Part shown: positions 22,228-32,363 of the stretch, in pieces
Layout of the letters: each line of letters starts with the position of its first letter
How positions within the stretch are numbered: the first letter of the stretch is position 1
Source: Polyangiaceae bacterium
GTDB taxonomy: Bacteria; Myxococcota_A; Polyangia; Polyangiales; Polyangiaceae
Assembly: GCA_016719945.1 (NCBI GenBank)
Contig: JADJYE010000033.1
Coordinates: 186,001-250,000 of the forward strand
Length of the DNA stretch: 64,000 nucleotides
Direction of reading: 5' to 3'
Translations under genes and position numbers: made by a program
Notes under the pieces: model-generated
What the model was told of the DNA's origin: nothing
Database searches by the model: none
The model's input: only the letters and a program-made list of their open reading frames with translations

Positions 22228-23136
22228 ATGCTTCGCCGCTTCAGCCACGCGCTCTCCACGCTCGCCCTCCTCGCCGCCGCGTGCGGTGACGACGCCCAGA
22301 CCGGCGGCACGGGAGGCAGCGGGAACGGCTCGAACAATGGGGGCGAGGGCACCGGCAACTCCATGAACACCGGGGGCGAGGGCACCGGCAACGGCTCGAG
22401 CAACGGCGGTGGCGGCTCGACGTCCAACGGGGGCAGCGGGCAGGGCGGCGGAGAGGGCGGCGCCTTCGAGTGCACCGACCCGGACGTCAACGTCCCCGAG
22501 AGCGAGTGCGACCTCTACCTGCAAGACTGCCCGGTCGCCACCGACACCTGCGAGATCGGCGACGCCGACCCCGACAACCCGGCGTTCGAGCCCACCACGG
22601 TGTGCATCACCAAGAACGGGCTCAAGGCGATCGGCGAGAGCTGCAACACCACGGAGGACTGCCAGCTGCAGCTCACCTGCGTCGGGCAGAAGTGCACCCC
22701 GTTCTGCTGCGAGGGCGACGACGCCATCTGCGGCGGCGGCGACTGCAACATCACCGTTCAGATCACCGACGAGAACCAGGAGCCGACCGGCTACACGTTC
22801 AAGGCCTGCTCGTTCGCGTATTCGTGTGATCTGTTCACCCCGACCGACTGCCCCAGCGGCGAGAACTGCTACCTCACCGACCCCGGCGTCACCTCCTGCT
22901 ACAACGCGGACGAGGGCAACGAGATCCCCGACGGCCAGCCCTGCATGTTCCTGAACGACTGCGCCGACAGCGCCATCTGCATCGGCGACGAGAACGGCAT
23001 GAACTCCGTGTGCCGCTACCTGTGCGAGACCGGGTCGAACCTCGGCCCGGGCCTCGGAGGGTGCCCCGGCGGTCAGCTCTGCGATACCAACGCGCTCGAT
23101 ACGGGCATCGCCGGCGTCGGCTTCTGCCACCCTTGA
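22228..23136 (+). CDS. Cys-rich lipoprotein with Gly/Asn/Ser linker
   Basis: The 302-residue protein has a lipobox (STLALLAAACGDD), a repetitive linker (GGEGTGNSMN.., GNGSSNGGGGSTSNGG) and a C-terminal domain with over 20 Cys (CEIGDADP, CNTTEDCQLQLTC, CCEGDDAICGGGDC, CRYLCETGSN). This is a disulfide-rich extracellular module repeated in many myxobacterial lipoproteins. The ATG at 22228 is chosen; a TTG two codons earlier is possible. The ligand is unknown. Confidence 0.7.
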   Translation: MLRRFSHALSTLALLAAACGDDAQTGGTGGSGNGSNNGGEGTGNSMNTGGEGTGNGSSNGGGGSTSNGGSGQGGGEGGAFECTDPDVNVPESECDLYLQDCPVATDTCEIGDADPDNPAFEPTTVCITKNGLKAIGESCNTTEDCQLQLTCVGQKCTPFCCEGDDAICGGGDCNITVQITDENQEPTGYTFKACSFAYSCDLFTPTDCPSGENCYLTDPGVTSCYNADEGNEIPDGQPCMFLNDCADSAICIGDENGMNSVCRYLCETGSNLGPGLGGCPGGQLCDTNALDTGIAGVGFCHP

Positions 23137-23168
23137 GCGGCGCCTCCACCCCCACCCCCCTCGAGCCG

Positions 23169-24271
23169 ATGACCGAGCCTGCCGACGACACCGGGCTGCA
23201 CCGCGTCCTGCGCGACGACGGGACGATCGACCCCGACCGAGATCCGAAGATCCCGGTCAGCGTGCTGTCGCGCGCCTATCGCGAGATCAAGCGCCTGCGC
23301 GTCCTCGACGCTCGGATGATGCTGCTCCAGCGCCAAGGCCGCATCGGCTTCTACGGACCTGCACCGGCCAAGAGGCGACGCCCATCGCCGCGGGGCTCGT
23401 GCTCGAGCCCCGCGACTGGGTGTTCCAGGCGCTGCGCGAGAGCTCGATGATGCTCGTCCGCGGCTTCCCAATCGCCAAATACATCGCGCAGATCTTCGGC
23501 AACGCGTACGACGACCTGAAGGGCCGGATGCAGCCGTCGCATATGGCGTCGCGCTCGGTCAACCAGGTCTCCTGGTCGAGCTGCATCGCGACGCAGATGC
23601 CCCAGGCGGTCGGCGCCGCCTGGGCGGCGAAGATGAAGAAAGATCCGACCGTGGTCATGACCTTCGTCGGAGACGGCGGCACGAGCGAGCCCGACTTCGC
23701 GAACGCGATGAACTTCGCCGCCGTCTTTCGCGTTCCGTGCGTGATGGTGTGCCAGAACAACCATTGGGCGATCAGCGTCCCCGCTGCGAAGCAGACCGCG
23801 AGCGAGACCTTCGCCATCAAGGGGCGCGCGTTCGGCGTCCCCTCGTACCGCGTCGACGGCAATGACTTCCTCGCGGTCTACGAAGTCCTGTCGAAGTGCG
23901 TCGAGCGCGCTCGGCGCGGCGAGGGGCCGAGCTTCGTCGAGTGCGTGACGTACCGCGTCGGCGCCCACTCCTCCAGCGACGACCCCACGCGCTACCGCAC
24001 CCAGGAGGAGGTCGACGCCTGGCTCAAGAAGGACCCGCTCGCCCGCCTGCGCGGCGTGTTGACCGCGCTCACAGGCTGGAGCGACGCCGACGAGGAGGCG
24101 CTCGAGAAGGAGCTCAACGCCGAGATCGGCGCCGCGATCGAGGCGGTCGAGAAGCACCCGCCGCCCGCGGCCGACACCGTCTTCGACGACGTCTTCGCGA
24201 CCTTGCCGTGGTTCCTCGAGGAGCAGCGCGAAGAGCTCCGCCGCTGTCCGCCGCCCCCCGCGGCGCACTGA
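23169..24271 (+). CDS. Thiamine-diphosphate-dependent 2-oxoacid dehydrogenase E1, alpha subunit, one frameshift
   Basis: E1-alpha subunits decarboxylate pyruvate or branched-chain 2-oxoacids with ThDP. The C-terminal frame shows the ThDP motif GDGGTSEPDFANAMNFA..NN and the phosphorylation-loop region (SYRVDGNDFLAVYE, YRVGAHSSSDDPTRYR) of BkdA/PdhA proteins. The N-terminus (MTEPADDTGLHRVLRDDG, MMLLQRQGRIGFYG) is in another frame; one base is missing near 23354-23357, where GFYG-TCTGQEATPIAAGLVLEP should read through. Restored length is about 367 residues. No E1-beta, E2 or E3 gene is adjacent, so the partner subunit is elsewhere. Confidence 0.82.
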
Positions 24272-24361
24272 TCTGCGCCGCGACATCTTGTCAAACGCCG
24301 CGCAGCGCCGAATAGGCCTCGCGGCGGTCCGGTTCGCTCCCCCACGAAGGGAGAGCGACGC

Positions 24362-25033
24362 ATGAGGACACGTTCGAAGGTCGTGCTAGGGGTCGGGCTC
24401 GCGCTGGGGCTGGGGGTCGAGAGAGACGCCTTCGCCGAGGGCGCAGCGGGGGAGTCGACGCCTCCAGCGGGGGTCGAGGAGGAGCGCTCGAAGCAACGCT
24501 ATCGCCTCGATCTCGGAATGGGCATGCAAGGCGTCGGCGTCGCGACGACCGGCGCGCTGGGGGGCCTCTCCAGCCCGTTCGCCAGCGCCGGCTTCGAGGC
24601 GCGCCTGGCGGGGCCGGCGTGGCTGATGCTCGAGGCCCACGGCAGCGTCGGGACGAACGAAGGGTATGGCAGCGCGAGCTCCTGGTGGTCGGCGGGCGGC
24701 GCCATTGGCGTGCGCCTCGAGCAGCCCGTCTACGATTTCGTCAGCGTCGGTGGTTATGGCGTCGTCCTCGGGTCGTATTCGCGCGCGGGCTACGCAGGCC
24801 CCGGCCCGGACGGAGCTCCAATAGGCGCCGATAGCAGCGCCTTCTCCGTCGGCGCCGCCTTCGGCGTGGATCTCCACTTTCGAGCGTCGTCGTTCTTCGG
24901 CGTGAGGCTCGGCCTCGAGCTGCTCCGCGCCGGCTATGAAGAGAGCTGGGACGACTGGACCGGCGACGGCGCCTCGGGGGCGTTCGGCAGGCTCACCGCG
25001 TCTCCGCGCGTGGCGCTGACCTTCACGTTCTGA
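24362..25033 (+). CDS. Outer-membrane beta-barrel protein
   Basis: A 223-residue protein with a signal peptide (VVLGVGLALGLGVERDAFA). Alternating strands end in ..VALTFTF, an outer-membrane C-terminal phenylalanine signature. Segments such as GGAIGVRLEQPVYDFVSVGG and FGVRLGLELLRAGYEE suit an eight-stranded barrel. The ribosome site is AGGGAGAG. It is transcribed alone and converges on a TPR/PEGA gene. No ligand is known. Confidence 0.6.
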   Translation: MRTRSKVVLGVGLALGLGVERDAFAEGAAGESTPPAGVEEERSKQRYRLDLGMGMQGVGVATTGALGGLSSPFASAGFEARLAGPAWLMLEAHGSVGTNEGYGSASSWWSAGGAIGVRLEQPVYDFVSVGGYGVVLGSYSRAGYAGPGPDGAPIGADSSAFSVGAAFGVDLHFRASSFFGVRLGLELLRAGYEESWDDWTGDGASGAFGRLTASPRVALTFTF

Positions 25034-25048
25034 TGGCTGTCGTCGAGC

Positions 25049-26008
25049 TCAGAAGGTGCCGACCACGCCGATCTCGGTCGGGCCAGCATACGGCACCACC
25101 ACGATGGCGCTCTTCTTCTCGTCCTTCTTGTCGTCCCCGTCGGAATGGTCGAGCCCGACGGTGAACGTGAGGATGACCCCGGCGGCGACGCACAGCCCGC
25201 CGACCGCGAACGCGACGGTGGACCCTGTCCCGTAGTCTTGGGCGAGCGCCACGTCGTCGGCGTACTCGGGTGGGCAGACGCTGCCGCCGCACAGCTCCTG
25301 CACCTCGCCGGTCTTGTTGAACGCGAGGACCCCGAGCACCGCCCCGACCGCGAGCCCGGCCCCGCCAACGCCATAGAGCACGGCCGCGGGGGCCATGTTT
25401 CCGCCGCCGCCGTCCTCGGTAGAGGTCTTCGCTGCGCCCGCGGTCTTGTCGATCGTGAGCGTCAAGACCCTGTCCTCCGAGTCGGCGAGCGTGACGTCCT
25501 CGCTAACCTCGGAGCCACCCGGGGCGCGGCCCTTCACGGCGTGGGGTCCCGGGTCGAGGGGCAGCTCGCGGCCGATCTCGGCGCGCTCCCCGTCGACGGT
25601 GACGGTGGCCTCCGCCGCGGCGGTGCCCTTGACCTCGATCTTGAGCGACGGGATCTTCGGCTCGATCTCCTTCTTCAGGGTCGCCGCTGCGGCCTTCGCC
25701 TTCTGCGTGTTCGGCTCCGACGACGCCGCGATCGCGTCAGCCGTCGCGACCGCCTCGAGGTAGGCCTTCTTCTTCACGAGCGCGCGCGCCAGGTCGAGCT
25801 GGTACTGCGCCTTCGGATCGCTCGTGACCGCCTCGCGCAGCGCGACCACTGCCTCGTCGAGCTTGCCGGCCTTCTCGAGCTGCTTGCCCTTGGTCCACGC
25901 GGTCTTGGCCGCGGTCTTTTCCTGAGCCGTGGGCGCCCCCAACGTCGTGACGGGGACGAGGAGCATCGCCGCGGCGAGCAGCGCTGGGAGGAAGCGAACA
26001 CGAGACAT
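25049..26008 (-). CDS. TPR/PEGA-domain membrane protein
   Basis: The start is set at MSRVRFLP, followed by a signal (LLAAAMLLVPVTTLGA). Residues about 25-115 are TPR-like (LEKAGKLDEAVVALREA, YQLDLARALVKKKAYLEAV), then a PEGA-like segment (ATVTVDGERAEIGRELPLDPG), then two C-terminal hydrophobic helices around a Cys pair (CGGSVC). A related gene at 46613 has the same order and Cys pair. Such proteins are common in Myxococcota; the role is probably envelope-associated, but unknown. Confidence 0.7.
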   Translation of the reverse strand: MSRVRFLPALLAAAMLLVPVTTLGAPTAQEKTAAKTAWTKGKQLEKAGKLDEAVVALREAVTSDPKAQYQLDLARALVKKKAYLEAVATADAIAASSEPNTQKAKAAAATLKKEIEPKIPSLKIEVKGTAAAEATVTVDGERAEIGRELPLDPGPHAVKGRAPGGSEVSEDVTLADSEDRVLTLTIDKTAGAAKTSTEDGGGGNMAPAAVLYGVGGAGLAVGAVLGVLAFNKTGEVQELCGGSVCPPEYADDVALAQDYGTGSTVAFAVGGLCVAAGVILTFTVGLDHSDGDDKKDEKKSAIVVVPYAGPTEIGVVGTF

Positions 26009-26189
26009 GGGCGGATGGTAGACGCGAAAAGAGCACAAAAGCGGGCCAAATTACCCCGGTCTTCGGGCACCCGCGGGAGCGACCTCACGCACGGCTTGCG
26101 CAACGCGTGCCAGGATCACCTACAAAAAGGCTTCAAACGAGGGAATCCACACTGGATCGATCTCGAGAGGTGTGGTTCACTCCGCCCGA

Positions 26190-26212
26190 ATTCACCACGT
26201 TCTATGGTGAAT
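26190..26212. promoter_or_regulatory. 8-bp inverted repeat upstream of the HU-like gene
   Basis: ATTCACCA (26190-26197) and TGGTGAAT (26205-26212) are perfect arms with 7 bases between them, about 160 bp before the HU-like ATG at 26371. A partial TTCAC lies just upstream (26176). This is a plausible operator. Nothing else in the gap 26009-26370 is recognised. Confidence 0.4.
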
Positions 26213-26370
26213 GAAGGGTTTTTCGCAGGGCTTGCCCGTGGACGACACCGCCTTCGACACCCGCGCGGCGGGGAGGAGGGCAGGCCAGGCGAAGAGGCTC
26301 GCTGGGCGATCGGCGCAGTCGATCGAGCATGCGAGCGAGATGACTTGAGACCAATCACAAGGAGCCGACG

Positions 26371-26715
26371 ATGGCTGGCAAGAAGACTGAGGCGAAGAAG
26401 GATGCCAAGAAGAGCGCTGTCATGAGCAAGAGCGCGCTCATCAATGCGGTGGTCGACGCGGTCGGCGACGTTTCGCGCAAGCAGGTCCGCTCGATCCTCG
26501 ATGCGCTGAGCGACGTTGCCTACAAGGAGCTCAAGAAGAGCAAGGTCTTCACGATGCCGGGCTTCGCCAAGTTCCGCGTGGTCGAGAAGCCCGCGACGAA
26601 GGCGCGCCAGGGGATCAACCCCTTCACGAAGGCGCCGATGACGATCGCCGCCAAGCCGAAGAGCAAGACCGTCCGCGCCCGCCCGATCAAGGCGGTCAAG
26701 GAAGCGGTCGCCTGA
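26371..26715 (+). CDS. HU/IHF-family DNA-binding protein with Lys-rich tails
   Basis: The 114-residue protein has the HU fold: SKSALINAVVDAVGDVSRKQ, VFTMPGFAKFRVVEKPATKARQG, and the beta-arm region INPFTKAPMTIAAKPKSKTV. It carries an extra Lys-rich N-terminus (AGKKTEAKKDAKKS) and a basic tail, as in several myxobacterial histone-like proteins. It bends and compacts DNA. The ribosome site AAGGAG precedes the ATG. A 7-bp GC stem (26722-26739) follows the stop. Confidence 0.85.
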   Translation: MAGKKTEAKKDAKKSAVMSKSALINAVVDAVGDVSRKQVRSILDALSDVAYKELKKSKVFTMPGFAKFRVVEKPATKARQGINPFTKAPMTIAAKPKSKTVRARPIKAVKEAVA

Positions 26716-26721
26716 CGAGCC

Positions 26722-26739
26722 GGCCGGCACGCGCCGGCC
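26722..26739 (+). terminator. GC stem-loop after the HU-like gene
   Basis: GGCCGGC (26722-26728) pairs with GCCGGCC (26733-26739) around a 4-base loop, 7 bases after the stop. There is no T-run, so terminator function is inferred from position only. Confidence 0.4.
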
Positions 26740-26765
26740 CCACCGAGAGATCGGTGTCCCGTCCC

Positions 26766-26810
26766 CTCTCCCCCCTCGCAGCGCGAGGGGGGCCGGGGGG
26801 GTGAAATCGC
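26766..26810 (-). repeat. Dispersed hairpin repeat, copy A
   Basis: Read on the minus strand it runs TTCACCCCCCCGGCCCCCC.., then CTCGC..GCGAG, then GGGGGGAGAG. CCCCCCTCGC (26770-26779) and GCGAGGGGGG (26783-26792) make a perfect 10-bp stem. A close copy on the plus strand lies at 59664-59705. Confidence 0.55.
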
Positions 26811-26885
26811 GGCGAAGGTCTCGCTGCAGCGCGAGCCGTCACGTTGTGCGCGAGCCGTCAGCGCCCCGCGCCCCTCCGCGAGCCG

Positions 26886-27584
26886 TCAGCGCTCGTTTGC
26901 GGCGACTCGTCGCACGAGCTCTGCGTAGCGCGCCGAGCGCTCGCGCTTGAGCGCGTCGAGGCGTTCGAGGATCTCGACGGCCACCGCTGCGTCGTTCGCC
27001 ATGAGCCGGGCGAAGCGATCCTCCGCGTGAGATTTTTCGGGGACGTCTTCCCCCGCGAGCACGGTGCCGCCCTGTTGCAGCCCGTGCGGAATGAACTGCA
27101 CGAACGGGTCGGGGGACTGGCGCAGCAGGCCGATCAGCCGGTAGGCATTCTCGCGGCCGCCGACCATTTCGGGGTGGAAGCTGGCGTGCACCAGCGGCTC
27201 CGGGAGCGCGCGGCGCACCGCCTCAGCCAGCTTCGAGCCGAACCGCTCGAAGGCCGAGGAGCTCCCCTGAAACACGGGGTACACGAGGTGCACGATCGGC
27301 TCGCCCAGCGATTTCATCGCGGCGAGCGCTGTGTCCACGCTGGGCTCTACCTCGAGGACGACTCCCACCGCCCCGAGGCCGCTGTCGACGCCCTTCAAGA
27401 ACGGGCAGAGCCGGAAGGCCGCGACGACCTCGGCCGCGTAGCGCACGACCGAGCGGTGCGCCTCGGTCGCGAGCTCGGTGGCGTCGGGGTGTGTGCGCAG
27501 CCCACCGAAGACGCGGAAGCCCGGCCGCGGGTTGGAGACCGGAGAGGGCAGCTCGGGCGCGTCGGGAGGCAGATCGTCTTCCAT
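26886..27584 (-). CDS. DUF1415-like protein
   Basis: The chosen ATG (27584, MEDDLPPD) gives 232 residues. VVRYAAEVVAAFRLCPFLKGV, the central VHLVYPVF, HASFHPEMVGGRENAYRLIGL and PDPFVQFIP match the layout of DUF1415 proteins (LCPFAKAV, ASFHPDYQFAG..NRSPYP, TLHLLRE). The biochemical role of the family is unknown. It diverges from citrate synthase across about 80 bp. Confidence 0.7.
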   Translation of the reverse strand: MEDDLPPDAPELPSPVSNPRPGFRVFGGLRTHPDATELATEAHRSVVRYAAEVVAAFRLCPFLKGVDSGLGAVGVVLEVEPSVDTALAAMKSLGEPIVHLVYPVFQGSSSAFERFGSKLAEAVRRALPEPLVHASFHPEMVGGRENAYRLIGLLRQSPDPFVQFIPHGLQQGGTVLAGEDVPEKSHAEDRFARLMANDAAVAVEILERLDALKRERSARYAELVRRVAANER

Positions 27585-27667
27585 GAGGGCCCGACCGTGA
27601 TAGCTTACGCGCGGCCGAGCGCCCATCCCCGCTTCGCCCCGCTCGTTCAAGCAATTAAGGAGGCTGT

Positions 27668-28966
<1,299 letters not shown>

Positions 28967-28969
28967 CGG

Positions 28970-29182
28970 TCAGTTCACCGCGGCCTGCTGGCGCTCCTCG
29001 ACCTTGTCGAGGGCCGTCATCAGGCCGCGCGTCACGTTCTTGAGGGCGCCCTCCGCGAGGCGGAGCGTCACCCCGTTCGACGCGAACGTCATGTGCACGG
29101 TGCCGCAGGGGCACTGAGTGATCCGGACGGCCTCGTTTCTGGCGAGCTCCGTGTGCTTTCCGCAGGCGGTCTTGGACGACAT
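28970..29182 (-). CDS. Small hypothetical protein with Cys/His motif
   Basis: A 70-residue protein (MSSKTACGKHTELARNEAVR, then ITQCPCGTVHMTFASNGVTLRL). The CPCGTVH segment could bind a metal. Codon use and position in the leftward run with the pseudouridine synthase support a real gene. The family is unknown. Confidence 0.5.
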   Translation of the reverse strand: MSSKTACGKHTELARNEAVRITQCPCGTVHMTFASNGVTLRLAEGALKNVTRGLMTALDKVEERQQAAVN

Positions 29183-29195
29183 CGAGCCGTGGAGA

Positions 29196-29885
29196 CTACC
29201 ACAGCGTCGGCTCGCTCCCAGCCAGCAGCCCCAGCCGCGTGAGCGGCTCCGCGAGGTCGTCGGGCATCGGGGCGGTGACGTCGAGCCAGCCCTCGAGCAC
29301 CAGGCGCCTGGCGTGAAGGGCGAGCCGGCTCAGTCCGAAGCCTTGCCTGACGAAGCGGTCGTGCTCGCTCTTGCCGTAGTTCGCGTCGCACAGGATCGGG
29401 TGGGACAGGTGCTTCAGGTGGCGGCGGACCTGGTGGAATCGCCCGGTGAGCGGGCGAGCCAGGGCGAGCGAGTAGCGACGCTCTCGGAGGGGTGACGCCG
29501 CGATCGTCACCGTGGCGAGCCCGCGCACCCACGTCTGCGCTGCGACCCGCTCGGCGCCGTCGTCCCGGGGGATCGGGTGATCGACGAGCACCTCCGCAGG
29601 CTCGACCTCACCGCGCACCGCCGCGACATAGATCTTCTGAACGAGGCCGCCTTGAAACGCCTGCCCGAGCTCTCGCGCCGCGGCGGGGCCCTTGGCCAAG
29701 AGGAGCACGCCGCTCGTCGCGCGGTCGAGCCGGTGGACAGGGGCGAGGTCGAGCCTCTCGCCCCTCAGCCGGCTCACGAGATCGTCCCCTGTGGTGCGCG
29801 CGAGGCCGTGCACCGCGAGCCCGCTCGGCTTGTCGACGGCGATGACGCGCTCGTCCTCGTACAGGACGCTGAGCCCGGCGATCAA
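29196..29885 (-). CDS. RluA-type pseudouridine synthase
   Basis: The 229-residue enzyme isomerises uridine in tRNA or rRNA to pseudouridine. It has the catalytic motif HRLDRATSGVLLLAK and RFHQVRRHLKHL, close to TruC/RluA proteins, and lacks an S4 domain. The exact RNA target cannot be told. The start is probably TTG (29885), overlapping the purD stop by 4 bp; no strong ribosome site is seen. Confidence 0.9.
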   Translation of the reverse strand: MIAGLSVLYEDERVIAVDKPSGLAVHGLARTTGDDLVSRLRGERLDLAPVHRLDRATSGVLLLAKGPAAARELGQAFQGGLVQKIYVAAVRGEVEPAEVLVDHPIPRDDGAERVAAQTWVRGLATVTIAASPLRERRYSLALARPLTGRFHQVRRHLKHLSHPILCDANYGKSEHDRFVRQGFGLSRLALHARRLVLEGWLDVTAPMPDDLAEPLTRLGLLAGSEPTLW

Positions 29886-31195
29886 GGAGACGTGGGCTGG
29901 GTCGGCGTCGCGCCGACCGTCTCGCCGATGTCGCGGCGGAAGTGTTTGCCGGCGAAGTGAATCGCCTCGCAGCCCGCGTAGGCCTGCGCGCGAGCTTCAC
30001 CGAGCGTCGCTCCCGCGCCCGTCACGGCGAGGACGCGGCCGCCCGCGGTGACGAGCGCCCCCGAGGCGTCGCGCGCAGTGCCGGCGTGGTGCACGGTCGC
30101 GCCGAGCGCCTCCGCGCGCTCGACGCCGCTGATCACGTCCCCCTTGCGCGGCCCTTCGGGGTACCCCTCGGCCGCCAGGATCACGACGGCCGCGTACTTG
30201 CCCTCGTGCACCCGCGCCGCGGCAGGGTCGAGCTCGCCGCGGGCCGCCGAGGCGAGCAGCTCGCCGACGTCGGTCGCGACGAGCTCCATCAGCGCCTCGC
30301 ACTCCGGATCGCCGAACCGCACGTTGTGCTCCAGCAAGAGCGGCGCGCCGTGCTCATCGACCATGACGCCCGCGAACAACACGCCCGTGAAGGGCGCGCC
30401 CTCGGCGCGCATGCCCACCAGCGTGGGGACGATGATCTCGCGCTCGATGCGCGCCATCAGCGCGCGATCGACGTCATCCACCGGGCAGATCACCCCCATC
30501 CCCCCGGTGTTCGGGCCGCGATCACCGTCGAACACGCGCTTGTGGTCACGCGCCGGGGGCAACACGAAGGTGCGCTCTCCGTCGCAGATCGCGAGCACGC
30601 TCACCTCGCGGCCCACGATCTTCTCCTCGAGCACGACGACCGCGCCGGCCTCGCCGAAGACCCGGTCTTCCAGCATCGCGCGCGCCGCGGCTCGCGCCTC
30701 TTCGGCGGTGTCCGCCACCACGACGCCCTTGCCGGCGCACAGGCCGTCGGCCTTCACCACGATCGGCGCTCCCCGCGCGGTGATCGCGGCCTCGGCCTCG
30801 GCGACCGAGCGGACGATCTGGAAGGGGGCGGTGGGTATGCCGTGTCGGGCAGCGAGCTCTTTCAAGAACGCCTTCGAGGCCTCGAGGCGCGCCGCGGCCT
30901 TCGAGGGCCCGAACACCGCCACCCCCCGCTCGCGCAGGACGTCCGCGAGGCCCGCGCACAGCGGCGCCTCGGGGCCGACGACGACGAGGTCCACGGCCTC
31001 GCGGGTCGCGAGCTCCGCCAGGCCGTGGACGTCGCTTGCGTCGACGGCGGCGGTTCGCAGGCGCGGCCCGGCCATCCCGGCGTTGCCTGGCGCGACGATC
31101 ACCTCTCGCCCGAGGTCACCGCGCAAGAGCGCCCGCGCGAGCGCGTGCTCGCGGCCTCCTGCGCCGACGACCAGGACCTTCTGCGGTGAGCTCAT
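29882..31195 (-). CDS. purD: Phosphoribosylamine--glycine ligase (GARS)
   Basis: It makes GAR from phosphoribosylamine, glycine and ATP in purine synthesis. The 437-residue ATP-grasp protein has the N-domain VLVVGAGGREHALARAL, the ATP-grasp core (PIVVKADGLCAGKGVVVA, VVVLEEKIVGREVSVLAICD) and EHNVRFGDPECEALM. It is coupled to the pseudouridine synthase by a 4-bp overlap. Two more purine genes, purM and purB, occur separately in this window. Confidence 0.97.
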   Translation of the reverse strand: MSSPQKVLVVGAGGREHALARALLRGDLGREVIVAPGNAGMAGPRLRTAAVDASDVHGLAELATREAVDLVVVGPEAPLCAGLADVLRERGVAVFGPSKAAARLEASKAFLKELAARHGIPTAPFQIVRSVAEAEAAITARGAPIVVKADGLCAGKGVVVADTAEEARAAARAMLEDRVFGEAGAVVVLEEKIVGREVSVLAICDGERTFVLPPARDHKRVFDGDRGPNTGGMGVICPVDDVDRALMARIEREIIVPTLVGMRAEGAPFTGVLFAGVMVDEHGAPLLLEHNVRFGDPECEALMELVATDVGELLASAARGELDPAAARVHEGKYAAVVILAAEGYPEGPRKGDVISGVERAEALGATVHHAGTARDASGALVTAGGRVLAVTGAGATLGEARAQAYAGCEAIHFAGKHFRRDIGETVGATPTQPTSP

Positions 31196-31277
31196 CGAAG
31201 CGGACGGGTACCCGCGCTGCGCCCGAGGAGCAACCTTCCACCTTCTCGCGGCGAGGCGGGGCGGTTAGGACGCGGGC

Positions 31278-31718
31278 ATGGCCTCGGGACGCGCGAGCTG
31301 GGACGAATATTTCATGCGCATCGCGCGCGAGGTCGCGACGCGCGCGACCTGCGATCGAAAGCACGTCGGCGCCGCCATCGTGCGCGAGCGCTCGATCCTC
31401 GCCACCGGGTACAACGGCAGCATTCGAGGCCTGCCCCACTGCGACGAGGAGGGGCACCTCATGCAAGACGGACACTGCGTGCGCACCATCCACGCCGAGG
31501 CGAACGCCGTCATCCAGGCCGCCAGGAACGGCGTGCGCATCGACGGCGCCGACATCTACGTCACCGCGTCGCCCTGCTGGAGCTGCTTCAAGATGATCGC
31601 GAACAGCGGCATCGGCCGCATCGTCTACGGCGAGTTCTACCGAGACGAGCGCATCTTCGAGTTCGCCAAGCGCCTCGGCATCGAGCTGGTCGCCTGCTCG
31701 CTCGAGGGGTCGAAGTGA
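31278..31718 (+). CDS. dCMP-deaminase / ComEB-family cytidine deaminase
   Basis: The 146-residue protein has the zinc-site motifs HAEANAVIQAA and PCWSCFKMIANSG plus the extra ligand region (CDEEGHLMQDGHCVRTIHAE) of dCMP deaminases/ComEB. It probably deaminates dCMP to dUMP. It is divergent from purD. Its stop overlaps the GTG of the next lipoprotein gene. Confidence 0.9.
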   Translation: MASGRASWDEYFMRIAREVATRATCDRKHVGAAIVRERSILATGYNGSIRGLPHCDEEGHLMQDGHCVRTIHAEANAVIQAARNGVRIDGADIYVTASPCWSCFKMIANSGIGRIVYGEFYRDERIFEFAKRLGIELVACSLEGSK

Positions 31719-32362
31719 GGGCCTGCGTCGCCGCGCTCGCCCTCGCCGCGCTCGCGGGCTGCGCGAGCCAGTCGAAGGTGCCCCTGGCGCCGGGGGAGAA
31801 GCTGCTCTCCGATCGCATCGACGCGCTCGAGGCCGATCTCGCCCAGCTCCACGCAGAGATGCAGGAGCTCCGCGTCGACTACGTGCCCATCGAGGAGATG
31901 AGCGAGGCCGAGTTCGAACGTCACCTCGAGAAGAAGCTCGCCGCAGCGCCCCCGGAGACCAAGCCGGCGCTCGAGAAGGAGCTGCGCGCGAAGCGCAAGT
32001 CGTCGACCCTGAAGGGCAAGGCGCTCGCGGGCTACTGGGAGGAGCGCTTCAACGCCGAGGTCCCTGACGAGGCGTGGGCGAAGCAGGCCGAGGCGACCTG
32101 CCGCGGGCGCGTCGAGGCCGCGGTGAAACCCGCCGGCAAGCTGTTCGCGATCGAGTGTCGCAAGGAGCGCTGCCGAGTCGAGCTCGAGGCCGGCGCCGAC
32201 GGGCCCCAGGCCGACGCCGCCATCAACGCCTGCACCTCGGACCCCGCCGAGCTCGAGCTGTTCAGCGGGTCCGAGGCCGTGAGCCGCGTGACCGGTTCGA
32301 ATGGCCGGGTGCGCGCGATCGTCTACGTCGCGCGCAAGGGCTACTCGATGAAGGTCGAGTGA
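31715..32362 (+). CDS. Lipoprotein with N-terminal coiled coil
   Basis: A 215-residue protein with lipobox (LALAALAGCASQS), a coiled-coil segment (LLSDRIDALEADLAQLHAEMQELR) and a small C-terminal domain with four Cys (CRGRVEAAVK, ECRKERCRVELEAG, NACTSDP). No family is recognised. It is coupled to the deaminase gene by GTGA. Confidence 0.6.
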   Translation: MRACVAALALAALAGCASQSKVPLAPGEKLLSDRIDALEADLAQLHAEMQELRVDYVPIEEMSEAEFERHLEKKLAAAPPETKPALEKELRAKRKSSTLKGKALAGYWEERFNAEVPDEAWAKQAEATCRGRVEAAVKPAGKLFAIECRKERCRVELEAGADGPQADAAINACTSDPAELELFSGSEAVSRVTGSNGRVRAIVYVARKGYSMKVE

Positions 32363-32363
32363 C

